64,000 nt of DNA, from NCBI RefSeq assembly GCF_002994745.2, contig NC_037094.1:4324001-4388000 (forward strand). Direction: 5' to 3'. The position numbers and the translations under genes are program-made. This stretch comes from Rosa chinensis (taxonomy: Eukaryota > Streptophyta > Magnoliopsida > Rosales > Rosaceae). Of this stretch, positions 11,612 through 23,700 are shown one piece after another; positions within the stretch are counted from its first letter, which is position 1, and the number at the start of each line of letters is the position of its first letter. The notes under the pieces were generated by a model. That model worked only from the letters and a program-made list of their open reading frames with translations, did not search any database and was not told the DNA's origin.

Positions 11612-12717
11612 ACCATTGAAGCAGAGGGAGGATTTTGTTTAGATTTTGTGAACATGGGGAGAGAGAGAGTAGGGGAGTTGGTACGGGGTGTTAATCACTT
11701 GTTGTGTTGGCGTTTATGCATTTGCTACTTGCCACATCTATGATGAAGCCGGCCTCTTCAATTTGTAGTCCCATTAGTTGTACCTCCATTTAGATCTAGG
11801 GATCTCTAGATCGTGGGTTCAGTCGTTTGTACTTTTACCTCATATATGGTAGGAAATCAGTTTGACTTATAGTCTAAAAAAAATGGTACAATCACAAGAG
11901 AGGCGAGTTTAGATTAGAGTTGTATAGGGTTTTTATTAAGAGTTATATTTATGTGATCTCACGTATATAGAATCAAATTACAAGCACTGATGTTGTCGTA
12001 TTTGTTTCCTTATTAGACTCTATTCACTATATATCAATTTGATAACTAAGTAGTCAAAGTGAAGAGTATTATCATTTTCAACATATATGCAATGTGATTT
12101 TTCTATAATCTCGGAGTATTGTCTGGTAATTTGAACCAATATAATTAAAGACATTTTTTCAAATTTATGAGGTAAAAAAAATTGAAAAAAAATAATAAAA
12201 ACACAAGTACTTGTCATGTGAATTAATCCAGATCATAATACACACGGTGTTTCGAAACTATACAATAATATTCTGTACCGCAAAACAATCGTACCAGTCG
12301 TTCGAAACTGTAACACTTGCCGAGCGAGTCCAAATCGATTCCACCGTAGACTTGGACTAAAACAATATTACATAATCACATTGTACGCTTCAACCACGAC
12401 GCCACGCAACTTCCGATCTTCTCGGCAGTAATGTCGCATTAAAAGAATATACAGACAGTAAATTGTGATTGAAGTTACTGGATTGGAATTGGGACTTGAC
12501 CTGGTAAATGGAAATAGACAAGTCTGCACCAGTCAAAACCCAAAACCCAGATCTACCAGCAAAACAGTGATAGTGTCGGTAAGAGAAGAGACAGGTGTCG
12601 AAGCCCAACTGGGTTTGGGGTATTTTCGGGCTCAGATTCCACCATAGAAATTTTGACAAATGACACGAGTGGCCAACAGCCAGTACAATACGGTCCATAT
12701 TCTATGGACTATAGTGT

Positions 12718-14020
12718 AAATTGACAGTGAAGGGAAATTAGGCATATAGAGAGGTCTCAAAGCCACCAAGGACTTTGAAGGAGTCGCCTAACTTCCTTTT
12801 TCCTTTGGTTTTATACCAGAGATTTTAAGATGATAATGCAATCTTGCCCACATTTAGTTCCCATTTTGATTTCACATATATCTTTCTAAGAAAGTGGAGA
12901 ACATTACCAAAATGCAAAGTATCTGAAATTTTTCTTTCAAAAAAAATATTCATTACTTACTCATTTAGATGTAGATAAAATATTCATGCATCTATGAGCA
13001 AAATTACAAGTATAGGTTCGTGCCTGTTTTTGTTTTAAATTGACAGTGAAGGGAAATTAGGCAATATAGAATGGTCTCAAAGCCACCAAGGACTTTGAAG
13101 GAGTCGCCTGCCTAACTTCCTTGTCCTATGGTTTTAATACCAGAGATTTTATTCATTTTAAGATGATAATGCAATCTTGCCCACATTTAGTTCCCATTTT
13201 TATTTTTTTGGTGTAAACATTTGGTTCCCATTTTGATTTCACATATATCTTTCTAAGACTATCTGCCATGGTACCCCATAACCCCATATATAGCCTACTC
13301 ATACCTCCCACGGTAAGCTATTCCACGTTTTCCAAAAAAAAAAAAATTTGCCGTATGACCTTATGTTCAAGCCATATATGACTTTCAATATGATAAGGTA
13401 TATCAATTCAATTTTTTATTGTCCACTTATTTTGTTCCTCTTTTACCCCTCATTATTCAATTAACTTTACTTTTATTCCATTTTTGTCCTATATCAGTTT
13501 TAGTTATAATTAATTTTTCTCCTGAAATTTTATGCCTATAAATTTATTAATAATAAAAACTACACCATTGTGAAGATCACATTGAGATCTTTGATTTGAG
13601 CCTAATATTAAATATATTTGGGTTAGATTATTTTAATACAAATTATGTTTTCATAAAAGAATATAAATTATCAAATTATGTCTTTGCAATTATGGCATTC
13701 ATTTAGGCCTTACGGTGGGAAAAGACTTTGTTTAAACTCCATAATTCCAAAGTCTATTCCTTCATGGTAAGCCATATATAGCTATATAGCTATATAGCCT
13801 ATCAATTATAGGGTACGGTGGCAGATGCTCTAAGAAAATGGAGAACATTACCAAATTTTAATGCAAAGTATCTGAAATTTTTCTTACAAAAAAAAAAAGA
13901 AGTATCATGACAGACATTTATTACTTACTCATTTAGATATCGATAAAATATTCATGCATCTATGAGCAAAATTACAAGTATAAGTTCGTGCCTGTTTTTG
14001 TTTTTATTCTTAAAACTATA
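12718..14020. repeat. Internal direct repeat within unit A
   Basis: A block starting ttgacagtgaagggaaatta at 12721 recurs at 13040 (offset 319). The second copy is split by the MITE at 13257-13830 and ends near 14002. Unit B has this block only once (from about 16970). Confidence 0.85.
13257..13830. mobile_element. Tourist/PIF-Harbinger-like MITE
   Basis: 574-bp insertion present in one copy of the internal repeat and absent from the others. Its ends are imperfect inverted repeats (GACTATCTGCCATGGTACCC at the left, and the complement of GGGTACGGTGGCAGATGCTC at the right). It is flanked by the 3-bp duplication TAA (13254-13256 and 13831-13833), which fits PIF/Harbinger. It has no coding capacity. 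Confidence 0.85.
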
Positions 14021-14167
14021 CTAGTCACAACACCTTCATAACAATAAAGGGAGAACAATACGTGGTCTATGTCACCTTGCGATGTCTTGCTGAATCTTTG
14101 CATAAATATATTTCAGGTCGGTCGTGTTCTTCATGTCAGTTTTATCTTTTTTATTTCTTTCTTAATG

Positions 14168-15444
14168 ACTGTTTCTAAATGTACCCAGTAAATTTCTTAA
14201 TACACCCAGCAAATAATTTATAAAAATTATTTTTTTTTAAAAATCCAATTAATCCCCAAAATACCCTCAATTTCACCGAACAATGTACCCAGCAAAAGAA
14301 TGAAAACATGCCCAGAAACAAGTAGAAGTTGAAAGGTGCATCAGAGATGATGGGCTCCATGCCTTGATGTTTACATCACTACTTTCTCATTTATTCCTCT
14401 TTGCGTGAAGTATAGTGCACTAACTTCTGAGCTTCTTACAGTATAATTTGATTGTGCAACATCACCATTAAGCAAGATGTCGAATGAAGGAAACATAGGT
14501 AGAATCCCAGCAAAGGAGAGGACAATGTAGTAATCTACCAAGGTGTCAAGATATAAGTTACATGTCAAGACATCCCTCTGTGCCAAAACTCTTGCGGTTA
14601 AGGATATCAGTTGGGAGACTCTCCTTTAATCCCAAAAAATTGTAGGTAATAAGTTGAGTCTTCAAACTAGTTGACACATGAAATGGTGCAAAGCTTTGAT
14701 GAGCATCCCATATACAATCATATGGATCCAACGGATACCTGAATATAAATAAACCAGTGACCAAAGCTCCTACAATAGGTTCAAAGGTTTATCAATAGTA
14801 AAGAGGTCTAAAGTAACTCTAAACTCTACATACCTCAAGGATCCATTTGTGTTGCCACAATCTATTCGATAACTTTTCCTCAGTGAATTATGTGGGAAAT
14901 CTTCTATGCCACTTGTGTAATCTCCTTGGGGAAGTGTCCTAACTTCAATTGAAGTAATTACAGGAGCCCCTCTATCTGGTATATTGTGCAAACAAAAAGA
15001 GACTCTGTCCTTAACTCCTTATCAACTGGCCATAAAAACTCTTCTATCCAAGGATCAGTTTTTCTGAGATCTATAATACTAATAATGGCTGTGCCAAGAG
15101 ATACAGAGAATGATGGGGGTTTCCCAAGTCCATCATAGTCTTTGTACACAAATTGAGCTCTAACAAGAACCAAAAATGACACATTACTCACCGGTAGCCT
15201 ATAACAGTTGTGAGATTGGAGAATTGGGAAAAACCGAATAGGGACACTACTTTCTCATTTCTTAATCTTTCCCTCAATGAGGAGTTTGCTAAGTGTGTAG
15301 ATTTTGCTGGGTATATGAGTTTTGCAGTCTTACTGGGTTTAATTAAAGAAAATGGTATTATAGGAATACTTGTCGGGTGTAGTTAGAGATTTTATAAATT
15401 TGCTGGGTATACTTAAATATTTGCTGGGTACATTTAGAAAGACC
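14168..15444 (-). mobile_element. Mutator-type TIR element carrying a captured gene (Pack-MULE-like)
   Basis: About 1.28-kb insertion whose empty site is visible at about 17495-17510 in unit B. The ends share an imperfect TIR of about 45 bp (TTTCTAAATGTACCCAG core on both sides, then AAATATT/CCCAGCAAAT variants). Flanks carry a near-identical 9-10-bp duplication, tttcttaatg at the left and tttcttaaatg at the right. TIR length and duplication size fit Mutator-like elements. It encodes no transposase; the interior is host-gene sequence with an intron (see the malectin-like entry). Confidence 0.8.
14371..15191 (-). pseudogene. Captured malectin-like receptor fragment inside the TIR element
   Basis: Minus-strand coding pieces in different frames: 15191 to ~15000 (QFVYKDYDGLGKPPSFSVSL, DPWIEEFLWPVDKE), 14991-14834 (SIEVRTLPQGDY, SYRIDCGNTNGSLR), 14738-14558 (YPLDPYDCIWDA) and 14586-14371 (DYYIVLSFAGI, FDILLNGDV). 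These resemble the extracellular malectin-like domain of plant LRR receptor kinases. A GT-AG intron (14833-14739, 95 bp) is kept, so capture was at DNA level. At least two frameshifts and missing kinase/LRR parts make it a non-coding fragment as it stands. Confidence 0.75.
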
Positions 15445-15857
15445 TTTCTTAAATGTAGAAATAATTTTGCTTTTTTTTCGCTTTATACATTATCTCTTGA
15501 CTCGTCTACACACTTTGACCAAATCTCTCCCTCTTTCAAGTTTCAACCCTCTCTCTTTCCTCACAAAAGGCAAAAGTAATAACAATTTCCATCAACTCTG
15601 AAGAAAAAAATCTCCCCTATTTCAAAAAGAAAAAGAAATCCGATTTCAGTTATATTCAAACATCACTCCCCCCAACACGTGACACCCTCTTTCCGCACGT
15701 GACACCCCCACGAACCTCACTTCTTAAGCGTTGGAGGGGGGGGGGGTCTTCAAATACAAGCACACAAGTCTCACCTCCAAACCACTCTCTCTCTCAATCT
15801 CTGAAACCCCAGAATCGGTCTCTCTCTCTCTCTCTCTTTTTGAAACGCAGCCGTTTC
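15445..15857 (+). promoter_or_regulatory. Orphan copy of the RGP promoter and 5' UTR
   Basis: Matches 17505-17895 closely: the same pyrimidine-rich stretches, two G-boxes (CACGTG at 15676-15681 and 15696-15701), a CT microsatellite, and the leader gaaacgcagccgtttca. The RGP ATG and coding sequence do not follow. Instead unit B spacer sequence starts. If active, it would transcribe unit B. Confidence 0.85.
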
Positions 15858-17895
15858 ATTCACCATTGAAGCAGAGGGAGGATTTTGTTTAGATTTTGTG
15901 AACATGGGGAGAGAGAGAGTAGGGGAGTTGGTACGGGGTGTTAATCACTTGTTGTGTTGGCGTTTAGGCATTTGCTACTTGCCACATCTATGATGAAGCC
16001 GGCCTCTTCAATTAGTAGTCCCATTAGTTGTACCTCCATTTAGATCTAGGGATCTCTAGATCGTGGGTTCAGTCGTTTGTACTTTTACCTCATATAAGGT
16101 AGGAAATCAGTTTGACTTATAGTCTAAAAAAAATGGTACAATCACAAGAGAGGCGAGTTTAGATTAGAGTTGTATAGGGTTTTTATTAAGAGTTATATTT
16201 TGTGATCTCACGTATATAGAATCAAATTACAAGCACTGATGTTGATGTATTTGTTTCCTTATTAGACTCTATTCACTATATATCAATTTGATAACTAAGT
16301 AGTCAAAGTAAAGAGTATTATCATTTTCAACATATTGCATATGTGATTTTTCTATAATCTTGAAGTATTGTCTGGTAATTTGAACCAATATAATTAAAGA
16401 CATTTTTTCAAATTTATGAGGTAAAAAAAATTGAAAAAAAATAATAAAAACACAAGTACTTGTCATGTGAATTAATCCAGATCATAATACACACGGTGTT
16501 TCGAAACTATACAATAATATTATGTACCGCACAACAATCGTACCAGTCGTTCGAAACCGTAACACTTCCCGTGCGAGTCCAAATTGATTCCACCGTAGAC
16601 TTGGACTAAAATAATATTACATAATCACATTGTACGCTTCAACCACGACACCACGCAACTTCCGATCTTCTCGGCAGTAATGTAGCATTAAAAGAATATA
16701 CAAACAGTAAATTGTGATTGAAGTTACTGGATTGGAATTGGGACTTGACCTGGTAAATGGAAATAGACAAGTCTGCACCAGTCAAAACCCAAAACCCAGA
16801 TCTAACAGCAAAACAGTGATAGTGTCGGTAAGAGAAGAGACAGGTGTCGAAGCCCAACTGGGTTTAGGGGTATTTTCGGGCTCAGATTCCACCATAGAAA
16901 TTTTGACAAATGACACTAGTGGCCAACGGCCAGTACAATACGGTCCATATTCTATGGACTATAGTGTAAATTGACAGTGAAGGGAAATTAGGCAATATAG
17001 AATGGTCTCAAAGCCACCAAGGACTTTGAAGGAGTCACCTAACTTCCTTGTCCTTTGGTTTTATACCAGACATTTTAAGATGATAATGCAATCTTGCCCA
17101 CATTTAGTTCCCATTTTTATTTTTTTGGTGTAAACATTTAGTTCCCATTTTGATTTCACATATATCTTTCTAAGAAAATGGAGAACAACACCAAAGTTTA
17201 ATGCAAAGTATCTGAAATTTTTCTTACAAAAAAAAAAAGAAGTATCATGACAGACATTTATTACTTACTCATTTAGATGTCGATAAAATATTCATGCATC
17301 TATGAACAAAATTACAAGTATAAGTTCGTGCCTGTTTTTGTTTTTATTCTTAAAACTATACTAGTCACAACACCTTTATAACAATAAAGACGTATTGTTC
17401 TCCGGCCTATATCACCTTGCGATGTCTTACTGAATCTTTGCATAAATATATTTCGGATCGGTCGTGCTATTCATGTCAGTTTTATCTTTTTTCTTTCATT
17501 CTTAAATGTAGAAATAATTTTACTTTTTTTTTCGCTTTATACATTATCTCTTGACTCGTCTACACACTTTGACCAAATCTCTCCCTCTTTCAAGTTTCAA
17601 CCCTCTCTCTTTCCTCACAAAAGGCAAAAGTAATAACAATTTCCATCAACTCTGAAGAAAAAAATCTCCCCTATTTCAAAAAGAAAAAGAAATCCGATTT
17701 CAGTTATATTCAAACATCACTCCCCCCAACACGTGACGCCCTCTTTCCGCACGTGACACCCCCACGAACCTCACTTCTTAAGCGTTGGGGGGGGTCTCCA
17801 AATACAAGCACACAAGTCTCACCTCCAAACCACTCAGTCTCCGAGACCCCAGAATCGGTCTCTCTCTCTCTCTCTGAAACGCAGCCGTTTCAGCC
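15852..17895. repeat. Tandem array unit B
   Basis: Second unit of the array, joined to the intact RGP leader. It repeats 11612-12860 and the following block, without the Mutator-type insertion or the Tourist-like MITE, and so supplies the empty sites for both. Short ORFs shared with unit A (for example near 12465 and 16714) show no known domain. Confidence 0.88.
17505..17895 (+). promoter_or_regulatory. RGP copy 2 promoter and 5' UTR
   Basis: Directly upstream of the RGP start at 17896. Contains two G-box cores (17730-17735 and 17750-17755) and a CT-rich leader with a (TC)n run at about 17860-17874, typical of housekeeping plant genes. No clear TATA box was identified. The transcription start is not determined. 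Confidence 0.6.
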
Positions 17896-19637
17896 ATGGC
17901 GGAGTACAGCAAGGTCGCGCCGACGCCGCTGCTGAAGGATGAGCTGGACATAGTGATCCCGACGATCCGAAACCTGGACTTCTTGGAAATGTGGAGGCCC
18001 TTCTTCCAGCAGTACCACCTCATCATCGTCCAGGACGGCGACCCCAGCAAGGTCATCAAGGTCCCGAGGGCTTCGACTACGAGCTTTACAACCGCAACGA
18101 CATTAACCGGATTCTCGGCCCCAAAGCCGCCTGTATCTCCTTCAAGGACTCCGCCTGCCGCTGCTTCGGCTACATGGTCTCCAAGAAGAAGTACATCTTC
18201 ACCATCGACGACGATTGCTTCGTAAGTTTTTTGTTATTTGCTTCTTAGTTTCTCATCCGCTCTGCCCTGATTTTGAGATCCCCAATTGGATTTTTATTTT
18301 TGACTTCAAGTTGACTCTGGATTTTGAGATCTGTCTCTATTTGCTTCGATCTGATCTGTGTTTTCGTAGACGTTAATATAGTGTTTACGATCTAGTTGTG
18401 ATTGATCATTGTTTTGATCCCATTGCAATGATAGCATGTTCTATACTATAGATATTCCATGATAGTGACGCTTTTTTGAATATTTCTTATGCTTAGTGTT
18501 TAAGCATTATGCTGAACATACACTAGTGACCACCTTCATAGATCTTTACTTGTATCCAAAATTTGAGTGTTGAGCCATGGGGGATGTATTTTAGTGTTCA
18601 GATTTCGTTGAGATACCGTTAGTATTTGACATGAGGTCTTGATATGAAAATGCAGGTTGCGAAAGATCCCACTGGAAAGGAGATCAATGCGCTAGAGCAG
18701 CACATCAAGAACCTTCTGTGCCCGTCGACTCCATTTTTCTTTAACACCCTGTACGACCCATACCGTGAAGGTGCAGATTTTGTCCGCGGTTACCCTTTCA
18801 GTCTGCGTGAAGGTGTGCCAACCGCTGTTTCTCACGGCCTCTGGCTCAACATTCCTGATTATGATGCACCTACCCAGCTTGTTAAGCCTCTTGAGAGGAA
18901 CACCAGGTACATTGTTCTGCCACGGCAATATTTTTTACAAATTGTATATTCGAGTGTAATAGACTTGCTGATTGTGTATGCCTGTGGTTTTTTAGGTTTG
19001 TGGATGCAGTCTTGACCATCCCCAAGGGAACTCTCTTTCCCATGTGTGGGATGAATCTGGCATTCAACCGTGAGTTGATCGGCCCTGCCATGTACTTTGG
19101 ACTCATGGGCGATGGGCAGCCAATTGGGCGCTACGACGATATGTGGGCTGGATGGTGCATGAAGGTACATCCCATAGATCTTGTTTCTGCCATATTTATT
19201 TCCTTTGGGTCATTACAATTCATTGATTTTGCAATCAAAATACATCCGCTTTTCAGCAGCTGACATCAGTTGCATTGTTTGTTTTATAGGTTATTTGTGA
19301 CCACTTGGGGCTAGGAGTGAAGACGGGATTGCCCTACATCTGGCATAGCAAAGCCAGCAACCCATTTGTTAACCTTAAGAAGGAATACAAAGGAATCTAC
19401 TGGCAGGAAGAGTTGATCCCATTTTTCCAATCTGCTACGCTTCCCAAGGATTGCACCACTGTTCAGGCCTGCTACCTTGAACTCTCCAAGCAAGTCAAGG
19501 CGAAACTTGGTAAGGTTGATGACTACTTCAACAAGCTTGCAGATGCCATGGTTACATGGATCGAAGCATGGGATGAGTTGAACCCGGCTGGGGGGAAAGC
19601 TGTTGAGCTCAACGGACCTGCAAAATCTTCGAAATAG
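17896..19637 (+). CDS. RGP: RGP / UDP-arabinopyranose mutase, copy 2 (frameshift in exon 1)
   Basis: Full four-exon gene: exons 17896-18221, 18656-18906, 18996-19164 and 19290-19637, with GT-AG introns. The start is the first ATG of the leader (gccATGGCGG); the protein begins [20 protein letters not shown]. Family motifs seen: [25 protein letters not shown], [19 protein letters not shown] region and the DDD substrate/metal motif at the end of exon 1. One G is missing near 18066: after IKVP the frame shifts by one, and the expected [14 protein letters not shown] segment continues in another frame. Exon 1 is 326 nt where 327 keeps frame with exon 2 (109 codons; whole protein ~364 residues). This is either a real null allele or a base-call/assembly error. 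Exons 2-4 are intact. AATAAA at 19800. Confidence 0.92.
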
Positions 19638-20301
19638 ATTTTTGATGCACCATTATCATCTGTTTTGATAGCCATAGGCTCGTTCGTGATCTGACCGTCC
19701 ATTTTGTCCAAGCTTTTGGTTTTGAGCTAGGAGTATTTACTTGGCAGGTCGGAGAAGATATCTTCTTACATTTATCTCAGTGCTATATGAGCTTAGAACA
19801 ATAAATCATTACGGATTATGTATTTCTATACCTTTAAAGTATTTAGCTATTTATTCATTTGAACAATGACTTGGTGACAATTTTGTTGTTATGGTTGTAA
19901 TAGAGTAGCGTTCTGGGTTTGGTTTCTTTGAAATTGCCAGTTTTAGCTTTTGGTTTCTTTCTTTGCCTACTTTTAGAGCATCTTTAATCGGTATCTTTAA
20001 TCGGTATCTCATAGAAAAGATGCAACGACTACAAACTACAGAGAGGAAGCTGTAGTATATGCCAAAAGATGTGTTGGCATCTTCAAAGGTGTCATCCTCA
20101 TGTGACTAATTTGCTGAACAAAATGATGGTGTTTTCAATGTTTGAATCTAACACTGGTTGAGATTACAATCTCCAACTATGTCGAAAATGACTGAAATTC
20201 AAACTTGAAATGATGCCCTGGATGTTTTTAATCATACCTTGTGGTTTAAAGGTCCTTTTGAAAAGCTTGTGTTGCCTGCAAAAAGATTCAATTTGTAGAA
20301 A
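19638..20301. other. RGP copy 2 3' UTR and spacer up to the Helitron
   Basis: Same sequence as 1317-1980, with a poly(A) hexamer at 19800-19805. No gene is seen. Confidence 0.7.
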
Positions 20302-22244
20302 TTTAACATATACTAAAGGTGAATCCACTGTACTACTGTTCATACTATTGACAACTGTTCATAAGCGTGTGAAAAGACAGTTTTGCCCTTTGTGTTCCAG
20401 CAATTACCGGCTGCCACTGCGGGTTAAGAGGTCGGGCGTTGTTTTGACGCGATAGAAGGGTGTGGACTGAATTTCAGAGGTTTGCCGTTGTTTTGACACG
20501 ATAGAAGGGAGTGGATGTAGCTCTTTCCAATCTTCGATCTGTCGATAAAAGGTAATCATGAATCATCTGCTCTTTCCTCTTCAAATCTCATCTCCCAGAT
20601 TTGATATAGAATTTGGAATTTTGATTCTTTGATTTGATGTGAGATTTGCCAATAATTGATCGTGTTTGGGTAGGTGATCTGCGACAACTAAACCAATCGT
20701 GCTTGGGTCTTGAAGATAATCGAGCTAGGCCAACCAGGTGAGAGGTTTTGTGCTATGATCGAGATAATCGTGTCTATTTTTCATTTAATCCTTGAATTTG
20801 GTTGTTTCGTCCTTGGGTCTGGAAGTCTTCTTCTGCTATCCTTTTTCTTATATTTTGTGTTTGGTGTTTATTGGGTTTTTGGTTTTTGTTGGCTTTGAAC
20901 TGATATGAGTTTTGGTGTTCTAATTTGGGAATTTTTGTTTTTTCTTTCTTTCTGTTCATTATCTCCTCTTATGTCAAGTGATGTTTTTTTTTTTTGCAAA
21001 TCTCACTGCTCTTGCCTCCTCTGGGATATTGCTGTTTTTTTGTTTGATTTTGTTCTTTTTTTCTTGGTTTAGTTAGTGGTTGTAAGTGTGAGTTTGGGGT
21101 TTTTGGTTTCTGTGGATAAAAGGTAATGATGAATGTTGGATTAATTGGGTTTGTTTTTATGTGATAGAATTGATAGAAGGTAGAAAAGCCAAACCATTCC
21201 AATCTTGGATCTGTGGGTGACAGGTAATGATGAATCTTGCTCTTTCTTTTTGATCTGGAGTTTGATATCGGAGGTTCGATAATTTTGTAAATGTAAGGAA
21301 TTATATTGCTATCAAAGATTTGATAGAGAATTTGGATAGAATAGTGGAATTAATTGATTTTGTAAATGTGAGAAATTTTATTGCAGGTACTGTTTGTTTG
21401 TTTCTTTCTTTCATATTTATTTATTTATTTTTATTTCTTTACTGTTAGGTTGGTAGTTGTTGATTGTGGTGTGTATTTCATTATGGTCAAATGAGTGTGT
21501 TATGAATAGATCTTGGGTTTATTCTTGCAGATTTGATGCAAAAGACTCTGTCTTTGATTGTTTTGTTGCTGTTCCTCAATCTGTTGTTTGCTGGTGTTTC
21601 AGTGTTTTGCTTTTATTCAGGTATGAATGAAGTTATTATGTGTGGTTATTGTTATTTTTAATTGTTATAACTGCTTTTATTGGTAACATAGATAATAAAT
21701 TATCAGATAGTTAATAGAGCATATCTGTGCCTATGTTGGTACGAAAATAAAATTTATGTAAACAAAATTTTTCCAGAAAGAGTTAGATAGGATCTTGAAT
21801 AATAAAGGATATTGTTTTCATTCTGCAGATTCGAGGAACAGTTTGGTGTTACATTGTTTATCTACTTCAAATTTAGGTAACGTTTTTGAAATTTAGCAAG
21901 ATTTTGGTTTATTAATTTAATCTATATATATGTATGGATATGTATATATGATTGTTTAAATATAAATATATATATATATATATATATATCTCTAATTATG
22001 TTGCATGCTTCAAGCAACTTATACTATTGTGTGCAGTCATGGCACCAAGGATTCCGTGGAAGCAACAAAATCACATAGCAAAGGACCTTTCTTGGCCATA
22101 GAATACCTTGGTATCCAAGATTAAGCCTCCGATGGCAAACTCCACACTACTGATGGACACTGAAAACTTACCTGAAACGTGAGTTGGGGGTTACTATTTT
22201 CAATTGTTCATCAAGGGTAGGAAATGACGCAACTGTTCCTGGTA

Positions 22245-22330
22245 TTTACTATATACTAAACGTGAGTTTCACTGTAGGGCTGTTCACTGGGGAGTTTGAA
22301 AAGACTCTTTTGCCCTTCGTTTTCTGTTTC
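22245..22330 (+). mobile_element. Second Helitron 5'-end copy inside the Helitron
   Basis: The sequence tttactatatactaaacgtg and the following ttcactgt..ctgttcac...gaaaagac..ttttgccctt parallel the outer 5' end at 20302-20390. Only one 3' end is seen (26828), so two starts share one terminus: a nested insertion that lost an end, or two start sites in one element. Confidence 0.65.
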
Positions 22331-22720
22331 GTTACGCCTCAGCCATTCATCTAAGGTACGCCAGAATACCAGATGCTTCCACCGGTTTCTTCTTTCTTCT
22401 AAGGCTGTATAACCAAGATCTAATTGCATTTCACGCTCCAAATTTTTGATAATTGAATCAATCTTTCTCAGGCGAAGACCAAGATGGGTCGGAGGACCAG
22501 GTAATCCATCAGCAGTAAGAATGCGGGAACAAGGGGACGGGAAGAGCATCAATTTGGGTGTTTGAATGTCGATTGTATCTTTTTCTTTTTTTTCCTTCTG
22601 ATTTCTCATGCATTGGTTTGTTGCTTTTGTTGTAGTGATTTGATGCTGTTCTGCATCTACCCGGTAAGAGTATGGCTGTCGTCTTTGAGTTTTGGATAAT
22701 AGGATTTTGAATAGAGACAA
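22256..22720 (-). CDS. Unidentified ORF, 154 codons, in the Helitron
   Basis: Open on the minus strand and overlapping the inner Helitron 5' end. The C-terminal half is charged (TALEERRNRWKHLVFWRTLD) and preceded by a Pro/Gly-rich piece (GLPGPPTHLGLRLRK). I recognise no domain. It may be part of a captured host gene or chance coding. No neighbouring gene clarifies it. Confidence 0.25.
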   Translation of the reverse strand: MSLFKILLSKTQRRQPYSYRVDAEQHQITTTKATNQCMRNQKEKKEKDTIDIQTPKLMLFPSPCSRILTADGLPGPPTHLGLRLRKIDSIIKNLEREMQLDLGYTALEERRNRWKHLVFWRTLDEWLRRNETENEGQKSLFKLPSEQPYSETHV

Positions 22721-23700
22721 GCAGAGAGTTTTTGGGTAAGTTGAGGATTTTGGTATTGATTAATTGGATGTTTATGCTATCTCACCACATGCACACACCT
22801 TGATGGAAGTAAACATAAAGGGTAATTACTAATTTGAATGTTGGCTTCTGCTCTGTTAATTGTTTTTTTATTGGTCAATAACAACCAGTTAGGAACATTT
22901 GGTTTTCTTATGAACCTTGATGTTGGATATGAACAGAAAAAAGAAGTAAAGCTATGTCTGGGATTAGATACATTTCAGTTTTCAAACACTGCCTTTCCAT
23001 GACTTGATAAGCAATTATATATAGAGGCAATTATAAAAAGATCCACCAAGTCCTGAAAACTAGAGTCCATATGCGGTACCTTTTTCTTTTAGTTCTTGCT
23101 AATAGTTTTTTCCAAGTGCTGTGCAAGTTAGCTAAGACTAAAGTGATCCACGGAATTTGAACCGTTACTAACTGTTAGTAGCATTTATTCCAACTAATCC
23201 AGTCCTGAGCAAATACATTTGCTCAAAAAATCAAAGTTGAACCCTATATTGTAGGTTTTAATGTCGTACGTTGAACTAATAGCTGAAACATTCGGAATTT
23301 AAAATTAAAGCAAAGTTGAACCCTATATTGTAGGTTTTAATGGAAATTCAACGCCCTTTGGGGTGCATGTCGGACAAAAGCAATTTGATCACAATCGTAA
23401 AAGCAAAGTTGATCTACATCTACCATTTACTCCAAAATTGCTGCAACTAAAAAGTAGTAATGCCCTGGGTTTTAATTTCTTCTGAGTTTAGGGGAAGTTC
23501 CTTTTTGTGTTCTATAGAGACCTGATATTCTTATTTGTTAGCCTTTGTCTTTTGTTAGTTCTGTTTCTGTTGCATCTTTTTTATCTGTTGTGGAAATTGC
23601 AATGCGGCTGTTTTATGATGCATGGAAATTAGGTTTTGAAACTGAAAGTTCAGTTTTTTTCTGTTTTTGTTTCTATACAAAAACCTTTCTATTGTTGCAG

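Larger units (their letters stand above)
11612..15857. repeat. Tandem array unit A (spacer + RGP promoter copy without gene)
   Basis: Starts at cgtttcattcaccattgaag and matches unit B (15852-17895) at an offset of about 4240-4250 over its first 1.1 kb. It is longer because it carries an internal 319-bp duplication, a Tourist-like MITE (13257-13830) and a Mutator-type insertion (14168-15444). It ends with a copy of the RGP 5' flank that breaks off at gcagccgtttca, just before the ATG. The unit boundary falls on the shared string cgtttca, suggesting a microhomology junction. Confidence 0.88.

Noticed and set aside
12465..12647. Short ORF shared by units A and B (12465 and 16714)
   Set aside because: No domain, and the two copies end differently because of small indels.
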